A stretch of 64,000 bases of DNA from positions 806,001 to 870,000 of the forward strand of contig NZ_CP041730.1 of NCBI RefSeq assembly GCF_007431345.1, given 5' to 3'. The notes under the pieces are model-generated. The model was not told where the DNA came from, did not search any database, and saw nothing but the letters and a program-made list of their open reading frames with translations. Source of the DNA: Chitinimonas arctica. Its GTDB lineage: Bacteria > Pseudomonadota > Gammaproteobacteria > Burkholderiales > Chitinimonadaceae. Position 1 is the first letter of the stretch, and each line of letters opens with the position of its first letter. The translations under genes were made by a program, and so were the position numbers. Shown here in pieces: positions 1 through 6,659 of this stretch.

Positions 1-639
1 GCTGAGCCGACCTCGCGTGCTTTTTTCGACGGCGCCATCGCGCTGAAGCTGGCCTACCGTTTCGGTGATGCTCTCCCGGCGCACACCGAGCAAGTTCGAG
101 ATCATTTCCTGCGTAATCACGACTTCGGTGCCATGCAAGCGGTCCATACTCATCAACAGCCAGCGGCAAAACCGTTGCTCGATGGAATGATGTTGATTGC
201 AAACGGCGGTTTGCGAGGTTTGCGAGATCAATGCCTGCGTATACAGCAGCGCCAGATGCTGCAGCTTTCCTCCCAGCGAAAACTCCTGTTTCATGACTTT
301 GCGGCTGAGACGGTAGGCAGCCCCCGCGCACTGCACTTCCGTACTACTGGGCATGCTTTCCCCACCCATGAAAATGGACACGCCGACCAAGCCCTCGTTC
401 CCAACCAAAGCGACTTCACTGGATGAACCATCCTCCAGTACATAGATCAGCGATACGATGCCGGAGATCGGAAAGTGAAGATAATTCACGTGATCGCCCG
501 ATTCCGACATAGTCCAGCCCAAAGGCATATCGACGAGCTGCAAATCAGGCAGCAAACGTTCGAAGTCTTTCTTGGGAAGCGCTGCAAGTATGAGATTTTC
601 CCTCGGGTCGGGATTTTGACCTTTTGATTCGCTTGGCAT
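1..639 (-). CDS. Crp/Fnr-family transcriptional regulator (3' end outside window)
   Basis: The frame is open from an ATG at 637-639 to the window edge, giving 213 residues with no stop. Residues about 15-130 form a cyclic-nucleotide-binding-like beta-roll (LPDLQLVDMPLGWTMSESGD, then an EVALVGNEGLVG turn). The last 40 residues are a Crp-type winged helix-turn-helix (VVITQEMISNLLGVRRESIT). Crp/Fnr proteins act as cytoplasmic DNA-binding regulators. No Cys cluster for an Fe-S centre is visible near the N-terminus, so an FNR-like oxygen sensor is unlikely. The effector cannot be predicted. The family is usually about 220-240 residues, so only the extreme C-terminus is missing. It lies 141 bp downstream of the esterase gene on the same strand. 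Confidence 0.85.
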   Translation of the reverse strand, partial: MPSESKGQNPDPRENLILAALPKKDFERLLPDLQLVDMPLGWTMSESGDHVNYLHFPISGIVSLIYVLEDGSSSEVALVGNEGLVGVSIFMGGESMPSSTEVQCAGAAYRLSRKVMKQEFSLGGKLQHLALLYTQALISQTSQTAVCNQHHSIEQRFCRWLLMSMDRLHGTEVVITQEMISNLLGVRRESITETVGQLQRDGAVEKSTRGRLS

Positions 640-780
640 GGGTTATTTCACCGATAACGTAGATTGGACCGCTTGAAGCACTGGCAAGGCCAATGGGAGT
701 ATTCCAAACTACCCGGTGAGTTTCCGTGCGCCAACGCACGGACGATTGCGTCAGACACGCGGAGGATTCTTGCGGAAATC

Positions 781-1920
781 TCAGTTCATGGGTTGAGCAA
801 AGAAGAATCTAACCATCTCCTCGCTAGCGTTGGGGCCATGCGCATCTGTAAAACTGCCCTTCCGGTTCCCGCCCGACCATGCGTGTCCTGACCCGTGTAC
901 TAGCCAGTGTTCGATCATTGGACTGCCATCCGGATAGTGGTAAACCGTGACCGTATAGCGATGCCCACGCGGAATTTTGCCGTGTTGGACCGAACGGCGT
1001 GCGTGTTGAGCCGATGTCTGAGCGGTCCCCTGCAAGGCAAACTCAGCCTGCTTCACCAGCTGCTCGCCATTCCCGGGATGCACGGTTTTATCGTGGTCGC
1101 CATGAAACACAATGGTCGGCAGCCCTTTCTCGCTTTGCGGCCGCCGTCCCTGACCACCTTTACCCTGCTGCATGGCCTGTAGCGCCGATGGCATATCGGT
1201 TGCGGCGCCGTAGGGGAGGCCGGAATGCACGCCGATGGCCGCATAGAGGCCCGGATAAGTGGTGCCCATGATGACGGCCATGGCGCCGCCCGCCGACAGG
1301 CCGGCGATAAATACCCGGCGTGGATCAATGTGGTAACGGTGCACGATATCTTGCGTCATACCCGCCAGAATGGCCGGCTCACCCCTACCCGGCTTCTGGT
1401 CCGTTTCTTTAAACCAGTTCCAGCAACGGCTGTTATTTGCCTGGCTGGACTGGGCGGGATAAAGGACAAAGCAGTGCTTGTTTTCTGCCACCACATTCAT
1501 CTGCGTACCAGCGGCAAAGTCATCCGGATTCTGCGTACAGCCGTGCAGCATCACGATCAAAGGCAAGGGCTGGCCGTGATACGCACCCGGTATATAGAGC
1601 TTGTAGGCGCGGCTACCGGCTGCACAGCTGTAGGTGCCGTCGATAAAACCGTGCCCCCCGTGCTCGACGAAAGTACTGCGCGCGTCGCTTCCTGCAGCAA
1701 TGTCGACAAACACCTCGTCTTGCGGCGGCGCCGGGGTATCGACCACATAGAAAACACCCTCGATAGGGTCTTTTTCCATGCCAGGACCTGTCTCTGCTGT
1801 CGGCGGCTCGGGCAAATCTTTACGAAGGGCGCGTTGAATCAGCGCAGTTGCCTCCGCCAAACTACCTTTCGATGTTAAACGGGTTGCTTCCTGCAACTGG
1901 CTTAACAAGCGTTCATCCAT
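781..1920 (-). CDS. PHB depolymerase-family esterase (alpha/beta hydrolase)
   Basis: The 379-residue protein belongs to the poly(3-hydroxybutyrate) depolymerase/feruloyl esterase-like family. It has an oxyanion loop MLHGCTQNPDDF near residue 125, nucleophile elbow GLSAGGAM near 208, catalytic Asp in FHGDHDKTVHPG near 277 and catalytic His in HGSGHAWSGG near 343. No signal peptide is visible; the N-terminus is a hydrophilic helix (DERLLSQLQEATRL), so it is probably cytoplasmic. ATG 1918-1920 was chosen because AAAGGTG lies 7 bases upstream; an in-frame TTG ten codons earlier is less likely. The substrate (PHB, a short polyester or another ester) cannot be settled from sequence. Confidence 0.88.
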   Translation of the reverse strand: MDERLLSQLQEATRLTSKGSLAEATALIQRALRKDLPEPPTAETGPGMEKDPIEGVFYVVDTPAPPQDEVFVDIAAGSDARSTFVEHGGHGFIDGTYSCAAGSRAYKLYIPGAYHGQPLPLIVMLHGCTQNPDDFAAGTQMNVVAENKHCFVLYPAQSSQANNSRCWNWFKETDQKPGRGEPAILAGMTQDIVHRYHIDPRRVFIAGLSAGGAMAVIMGTTYPGLYAAIGVHSGLPYGAATDMPSALQAMQQGKGGQGRRPQSEKGLPTIVFHGDHDKTVHPGNGEQLVKQAEFALQGTAQTSAQHARRSVQHGKIPRGHRYTVTVYHYPDGSPMIEHWLVHGSGHAWSGGNRKGSFTDAHGPNASEEMVRFFFAQPMN

Positions 1921-2035
1921 ATATCGCACCTTTCGATCTTGCTTGCTCAATTACAGCCTGATGCCAGGTTCAAACAAAAAATACCGCCAGGCTACGCTTG
2001 GCAATTCCGGCGCACTGGCTAGTATGCTGGCTGAA

Positions 2036-2061
2036 CCCCGTTGCACCAAGGTGCAACGGGG
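2036..2061 (-). terminator. GC-rich hairpin after the small ORF
   Basis: A perfect 12-bp stem (CCCCGTTGCACC at 2036-2047, GGTGCAACGGGG at 2050-2061) with a 2-base loop starts 8 bases after the stop of the minus-strand small ORF. No U-run follows, so it could be a weak terminator or a 3'-end stabiliser. Confidence 0.45.
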
Positions 2062-2069
2062 GCAAACGA

Positions 2070-2216
2070 CTACTTGGCATGCGGTTTGGCGGCCGGTTTA
2101 GGGTCTGTTTTGGTGCTGGTCGCCGTGTGTTTGGCTGGCTCGGGTTTCGAATCCGACTTAGGGCTAGTTGCAGCAGTTTTTCCTGCTCCGGCTGAGAAGT
2201 TTTTTTGGGCAGACAT
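2070..2216 (-). CDS. Small Lys/Pro/Ala/Thr-rich protein, unknown function
   Basis: A 48-residue frame starts at ATG 2214-2216, with AAGAGGT 9 bases upstream, and stops at 2070-2072. The product starts MSAQKNFSAGAG and continues as a basic, low-complexity stretch rich in Lys, Pro, Ser, Thr and Ala, ending KPAAKPHAK. Composition resembles disordered basic tails (histone H1-like proteins), but no domain is recognisable. The ribosome-binding site and the hairpin directly after the stop support a real transcript. A longer reading of the same frame from 2300 is possible but has no better start signal. Confidence 0.4.
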   Translation of the reverse strand: MSAQKNFSAGAGKTAATSPKSDSKPEPAKHTATSTKTDPKPAAKPHAK

Positions 2217-2491
2217 ATTCAGGTTGACCTCTTGGAGACGCCTGATCTCCGCGGGATGCGGGGCGTCAGGATGGTTGCGACATGGCGACAATGGGTGCAA
2301 TTGAAATCGCTGTCCGTACGCCAGCGAACGATCACTGGCCTGGACGTCGCCGGCTAACTAGATCAGCAACCTCGGCAGGGCGTAAAAAAGCCCCGCAAAC
2401 TACCGCTCTCCCGCCATTGTGGAGATTGGTTGAATCGACAGGGCCTTATGGTGCCGCGTATGTGCCAGGTGTCTAGACGACTACTGGCGAG

Positions 2492-3007
2492 CTATGCGCG
2501 CTGATTTTGCAAGCGGGTGTCGGTACGCGCACCATCCGTCCTTGAACGCTGTGAATAAGGCAATTCCGCTGCCTTGCGCGTAGCGGTATCCCCTTCCTCG
2601 AAGGCCCGTCCGGTACTGGTGAGCTCTTCTCGGAATGCATCGAGATAGGCGTTGACTGCTTGGCAATAACGCTGGGTATTACGCTCGATAATGGCAAAGT
2701 AACGCTGAATCACGTCGCTGGTCACCATGCTGATGGCTTGCGAGTAGGCGAGAAATTGCTGGGCGTCCTGTTTGACCGCTTGCGTGGATCTGTCCACCTC
2801 TTGCCTTGCGACTGCTGCCATAGCCCCATCTTGAGTGGGGTCGTTCGCAGGCCGGGTATAGGCCGGTTCACCAAGCGGGTACTTTGGGCCTAGCACTGGC
2901 GCTGGCTCACCAGGGGCGGGCATCACTTGCTGGTCGCCTGGTTTCGGATCGATGCCATCGGTTTTGCCGGCGTTGTAACGGGTAGTGGATTCGCTGGGAT
3001 TGTTCAT
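2492..3007 (-). CDS. Hypothetical protein, 171 aa
   Basis: ATG 3005-3007 is preceded by AGAGGT. Residues 1-60 are Pro/Gly-rich and probably disordered. Residues 62-130 are helical and amphipathic (VARQEVDRSTQAVKQDAQQF, IQRYFAIIERNTQRYCQAVN), suggesting a coiled coil or helical bundle. The C-terminus is polar, ending RTDTRLQNQRA. No signal peptide or membrane segment is present. I do not recognise the family. It was compared with RebB-like killing-trait proteins because of its Gln-rich helices, but the RebB consensus is not present. About 275 bp separate it from the small ORF downstream, and 330 bp of empty DNA lie upstream. Confidence 0.6.
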   Translation of the reverse strand: MNNPSESTTRYNAGKTDGIDPKPGDQQVMPAPGEPAPVLGPKYPLGEPAYTRPANDPTQDGAMAAVARQEVDRSTQAVKQDAQQFLAYSQAISMVTSDVIQRYFAIIERNTQRYCQAVNAYLDAFREELTSTGRAFEEGDTATRKAAELPYSQRSRTDGARTDTRLQNQRA

Positions 3008-3339
3008 GGTGACCTCTGAGAAAATCCTGCTGCCTGCGAAATTGCAGGGTTCTGGGATCAGGACGCATGAACCTTGGGCGAGAAAAAAGCAGGTGTCCGT
3101 GCGCTAGCGCGCTAAGTCGATTGAGTGGCCAGAGCAAAGATTGGCTTGGCCTCAAGCTGGCGCACCAGAAGCTGCCCACGCGACCGCCCTTTTTCGGGCG
3201 TTCTCGCGCTGGCTACCATGCAGCGATCCCCCACGGGCCTTGATCACACCTGCTTCTCAGCCCTCCTACTACATCCAGGATGCGCAGCTGGAAAGTTAAC
3301 CGAGTTTGGACGCGTAATTCGTATATCAAATAGGCATTG
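3008..3339. other. Intergenic stretch with no supported feature
   Basis: No convincing gene lies here. Short open frames overlap both flanks without ribosome-binding sites. A small GCCC/GGGC hairpin with a T5 loop lies near 3187-3200. The upstream signals of the 171-aa gene must be in its left part. Confidence 0.5.
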
Positions 3340-3914
3340 TTAGGCTTCAAAACGAGCTACCGACTCAAAGTCGTGCGCAGTTGCGAGAACTGGTATTCGT
3401 TTCGCAAGATTAGTCTCCTTCAGGGCCAAGCCAACAAAATCAGCGAACTTGGCCATGACAAGCAACATGGCTGCCTCGTAGACGGGCTCAAAGTCAGGCT
3501 GGAATTTCCAAATGCGCTGCTCGTGGTACCACGCGAATGCCTCTCGAGCAGCATCCATACCAAAGAGCTCAACTTCAGGCCAGTGAGGTGACTGCCACTC
3601 ACAAAGCCATTCCGTTTCATCGAATTCCGGTAAATAGCTGGAATAGGCAAACAGATCGAAATACCATCGGTCGTAGTTGATGTCGAAACCATTCATCTCA
3701 AGATAGACGGCCTTCACTTCGAACTGCGTTTCATTTGCATGAATGAATCGGTTTATTTCATCGACAACCGACGAACTTGGATTCGAGAACGACGCGCCGA
3801 TAAGGCAGGAAAACTTCTGCGCATCCCGGCTAGAAAGGAACGCTTCGAGTTCCAGTATTGCATTCGCAATATTGCTGTTCCTGAAGTGATTATGTACAGC
3901 TTGCCATAGCACCA
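3340..3914 (-). CDS. Hypothetical protein, about 191 aa
   Basis: The frame is rich in aromatic and acidic residues (NYDRWYFDLFAYSSYLPEFD, EWQSPHWPEVELFGMDAARE) and looks like a soluble globular protein. It has no signal peptide or membrane helix. The start at ATG 3912-3914 lies 15 bp after the stop of the DUF2314 gene and is therefore probably translationally coupled. The frame stays open to 4008, which would overlap that gene by 79 bp. Its style and its position after a small secreted protein recall immunity-like or stand-alone cytosolic proteins, but no family could be named. Base composition is lower in GC than the nearby core genes, which suggests an accessory gene. Confidence 0.6.
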
Positions 3915-3929
3915 TGGTCTGAGTCCGGA

Positions 3930-4412
3930 CTAGTTTTCGCACACAAAGCCGTGGTCCTGCTTGTAGCGTGCAACCTCTTCCTTCGGCATTGTCTTGAAGA
4001 GGACGCAAACGGTAAAGCTACCTATCTGCTTTCCGTTCAGCTCATAGCCCCAATCGGTAATCTGTTCGCGCTTGAAGGCATAGACCTGGCCAGCAGTTAC
4101 CGAATTGACGATCGACGGATCGTTGGCAAGAACGCCAGCAAAGCCGCCTTTGATTTCCTTGAACGGAATAAACCAAAAATGCTCAACCCCGTTGTCGTCC
4201 GACAGCATCACCTTCAATTTGAAATTGATCGCGCCTTCCGGGGGTTCCCTATACAAGGCCAAAAATTTGTCCAGCGTTCTCCTGGCCCGGCCGATGGCAA
4301 GGTTCATGTCCCTGTCCTCGGCGCTCACGTTCACTATCTGGTCATCGATCTTGTCGGCGGCCGCGCCGAGGCTTGCGATTCCCAACAGTATTGCCAATAC
4401 AAATTTCGTCAT
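3930..4412 (-). CDS. DUF2314 (YegJ-like) exported protein
   Basis: The 160-residue protein starts with a signal peptide (MTKFVLAILLGIASLGAAA, cleavage near 20). It continues with a DUF2314 domain: AEDRDMNLAIGRARRTLDKF, KVMLSDDNGVEHFWFIPF, GGFAGVLANDP, then a VYAFKREQITDWGYELNGKQ segment, all in the family's usual order. The ribosome-binding site AAGGGGG precedes the ATG. DUF2314 proteins are small proteins of unknown biochemical function, sometimes found near toxin/immunity-type loci. This one is probably periplasmic. It forms a likely two-gene unit with the 191-aa protein downstream. Confidence 0.75.
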   Translation of the reverse strand: MTKFVLAILLGIASLGAAADKIDDQIVNVSAEDRDMNLAIGRARRTLDKFLALYREPPEGAINFKLKVMLSDDNGVEHFWFIPFKEIKGGFAGVLANDPSIVNSVTAGQVYAFKREQITDWGYELNGKQIGSFTVCVLFKTMPKEEVARYKQDHGFVCEN

Positions 4413-4499
4413 TGAAAAACCCCCTTGGAAGTAAAGGTCCAGACTGCATATAGGCTGCGGATCCCTACCGATCGCAGGGTTGTCCAGTTGACCACATTG

Positions 4500-5195
4500 C
4501 TAGACAATATACCCCCCGGCCAACACTGCAACTGATGAGACTACATGTGCAATCCCGGTCGGCAGCAGCCGACTTGCGCGGACAGTGAACGCTTCTGCTA
4601 TGGCGAGAGCTACGGACACCGTAAAAAAGACCAAGAACAGCATTGGCAACGAATGCACGCCAAACCATGCTCCAGCCATTGCGAAACACTTTAGATCCCC
4701 ATGGCCGACGAATTCCTTCCCGGTTCGGAACTTAACAAACAGGGATAGGCTATAGGGCGCTAGATAAGCTACACATGCACCAAGGACGAAGTTTGATGGA
4801 TCGCCCACGAGCGCGTGATATAACAGGCCAACCCAAAGCGTTGACTGAACAATGACATCAGGAAGCAATAAGTGCTTCAGATTGATTGCCAGAAGCAGCA
4901 GCATTGCAAAAAAATAGAATGTAGCTACCAGCGTCGTCGTGCTTAAGTTGCCGAAATCGAGTGCAATTGCCGAGATGGTAAGGGAAGATGCAATTATTGC
5001 GATCCGTTCAATGAATGTGATATTGAATCTGCCTGGATCCAGTGGTTGCGCCAATTCCTTTCCCGATTCAATTACTTCACGCCTCCACGATTGCTCAAGC
5101 CGCAGCGGGATGAGACGAGCAAGTACCGGAATGAAAAATGCCCCGAGCAGCGCAGATGCTGCTGCGAAGGCGAGGGACGGAATGTTCTCGATCAC
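4500..5195 (-). CDS. A24-family prepilin peptidase, short form
   Basis: The product is an integral membrane aspartyl peptidase that would cleave type IV prepilin or pseudopilin leaders at the inner membrane. Both catalytic aspartates are visible: LLLPDVI and the signature GHGDLKCFAMAGAW. About six hydrophobic segments are present. At about 231 residues from the GTG at 5193-5195 (AAGGGTG just upstream), it lacks the Cys-containing N-terminal methyltransferase domain of GspO/PilD. It is therefore closer to stand-alone CpaA/TadV-like enzymes. It follows the 65-aa Cys-rich gene by 16 bp, and no pilin gene is nearby. The frame extends upstream to 5324, but that part is not hydrophobic. Confidence 0.75.
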   Translation of the reverse strand: MIENIPSLAFAAASALLGAFFIPVLARLIPLRLEQSWRREVIESGKELAQPLDPGRFNITFIERIAIIASSLTISAIALDFGNLSTTTLVATFYFFAMLLLLAINLKHLLLPDVIVQSTLWVGLLYHALVGDPSNFVLGACVAYLAPYSLSLFVKFRTGKEFVGHGDLKCFAMAGAWFGVHSLPMLFLVFFTVSVALAIAEAFTVRASRLLPTGIAHVVSSVAVLAGGYIV

Positions 5196-5211
5196 TGGGC
5201 ACCCTTGTGTT

Positions 5212-5409
5212 CTAACAGTCAAATAGATGGACCGATGGTGACCTGGGCCGAAGGCCACGGGCAAACTCCTCCCGCACCTTGGCAAGCGACGGCTCATGGC
5301 CCATTTGAGCTTCGATTTCGCCAACGCAGCCCCAGCAATCTCCGCCGCAATCTACGGAAAGCGGATCGCCAGGATGCTCTAAAAATCGTTTGCAGATCGA
5401 GCAATTCAT
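5212..5409 (-). CDS. Small Cys-rich protein (CGGDCWGC motif), 65 aa
   Basis: The protein begins MNCSICKRF and contains DCGGDCWGCVGEIEA, giving two CxxC-type pairs suited to metal (Zn or Fe) binding. This combination recurs in small conserved proteobacterial proteins of unknown function, from memory of the family. It has no signal peptide, so it is probably cytoplasmic. The gene lies 16 bp upstream of the prepilin peptidase on the same strand and the two are probably co-transcribed. The function is unknown. Confidence 0.65.
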   Translation of the reverse strand: MNCSICKRFLEHPGDPLSVDCGGDCWGCVGEIEAQMGHEPSLAKVREEFARGLRPRSPSVHLFDC

Positions 5410-5773
5410 AAGCCTACTGCCTAAGATGATAGGCCAGGCCCGGCTTGCTGGGACTAGTCCTATTGCAACAGACGGCAGGACAAATCAATCAGCTTGAATG
5501 ATTTGGCCTCACTGTAAGTGGGGCCAAACAAACCTAGCGTCGATCACCATGGCTAGACGAGGCCTAGACTCTAGCCCCAATCGCACTGCTTGTATGGGCA
5601 TATCCGAGCCGTAGTCGACGACATACACCGAGCATCGTTATGTGTCCAAAAAACAGCTTCATGTGTCCGTGACCAACAACAATTTGTGCATAGCAGTGAA
5701 AGCTGAAATTTTTATCACATACGAATCAAAGAGTTGCATTAATAACCGCAGGAAAAAAAAGAAATCAGATTGA

Positions 5774-5818
5774 GGCAAATCGTGAAATTCTCGCCAAACC
5801 GTGGCAAATCGTGAAATT
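5774..5818. repeat. Two 16-bp direct repeats, 29-bp period
   Basis: GGCAAATCGTGAAATT occurs at 5774-5789 and again at 5803-5818. The intervening 13 bases are unrelated. The copies could be binding sites for a regulator, or a duplication left by an inserted element. Confidence 0.7.
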
Positions 5819-6163
5819 ATTGACTTGCCGCTTATGAATAGAGCGCTAGTGCTGATTCTAGAGTGAAGTGCGCCTAGGCCGCAACAGCATCGCTACTTGC
5901 TCCCGTTCCGTTCACGCTGCCTAAGGCGCTTCCCATATGCCTCATCAACCCGATCGTCAGGTTCAAGGCGTAGTTCGCCAACGAGGCTAGCGCCGTGTCC
6001 GCAAGCTTGAAGCCTCGGGGCAGTGGGCCATTATTCTCCACGCTTTTTTCATCTCCCGTTGGCCGGTCAAAGTCCCCCACCTCTGGCCACGCCACCCCCC
6101 AATCCACCCAAGTTAAGAACAATTCTATTTAAAATTAGATAGTTGTGTTGGATTCGTGATCTG

Positions 6164-6245
6164 TCGCCACGCCGGACTGGGTAAGCGGCAAAGAGTCGCC
6201 AGCTGATTATTCCAACGGAGTTAAGTAACGAGTCCGGCGTGGCGA
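6164..6245. repeat. 15-bp perfect inverted repeat, 52-bp spacer
   Basis: TCGCCACGCCGGACT (6164-6178) is matched by AGTCCGGCGTGGCGA (6231-6245), and weaker similarity extends outward by a few bases. The spacing is too long for a normal terminator. Terminal inverted repeats of a very small element, or a large cruciform, are possible. Confidence 0.6.
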
Positions 6246-6449
6246 TCAGCCAGAACGGCAATATGACCATATTGACCCGTTAGCGTGGCTAGAGGCAGCC
6301 TTTTATCTGTTCGATATTTGAGCGATCTGAGCTTTGCCTGCCAATCATGTGGAAGCTCTGTCCGGGCCTTTACGCCTCCCCTTGCCGCTCTTTGCATTGC
6401 AGAGGCGTCTGGGGCCGATGCCACTTACGGCGCTGCTAAGTACCCGTAG

Positions 6450-6475
6450 ATAAAGTGCTGCCGGCATCACTTTAT
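6450..6475. promoter_or_regulatory. Operator-like inverted repeat upstream of the Ig-domain lipoprotein gene
   Basis: ATAAAGTG (6450-6457) and CACTTTAT (6468-6475) form an 8-bp inverted repeat with a 10-bp spacer, about 185 bp before the lipoprotein start. The geometry suits a dimeric regulator. Confidence 0.35.
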
Positions 6476-6659
6476 AGCATTGGTTTCCCTGGTCAGAAAA
6501 CCGCTATGTGCGGTCACGAACAGACCTGTGCTTTTCAGCCGAGTATTGCTTGCTCCTCGTTGAGGTGTAGTGCCAGTCCATGGGGCCGTACCTCAGTCAT
6601 TACGTTAACCAGGTCATTTAAGCCTTGGTTTGCTGGATCTGACTGCAAAGGGGAAGCAC

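Larger units (their letters stand above)
5410..6659. other. Gene-poor 1.25-kb region with repeats
   Basis: No gene is supported here. 5590-5870 is AT-rich relative to the surroundings. It contains a repeated ATGTGTCC (5640-5647, 5661-5668) and two copies of GGCAAATCGTGAAATT. Two short minus-strand frames (5874-6122 and 6221-6424) have no ribosome-binding site or recognisable family and may be decayed coding sequence. A 15-bp inverted repeat lies between them. The last 200 bp are the leader of the Ig-domain lipoprotein gene. The region looks like a scar of past insertion and deletion. Confidence 0.55.

Noticed and set aside
5774..5818. CRISPR-like repeat-spacer spacing (16-bp repeats, 29-bp period)
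   Set aside because: Only two short copies, no further units and no cas genes.
5874..6122. 82-codon minus-strand frame in the gene-poor zone
   Set aside because: No ribosome-binding site and no family match by eye; possibly decayed coding sequence.
6221..6424. 67-codon minus-strand frame
   Set aside because: It overlaps one arm of the inverted repeat, has no start signal and no recognisable domain.
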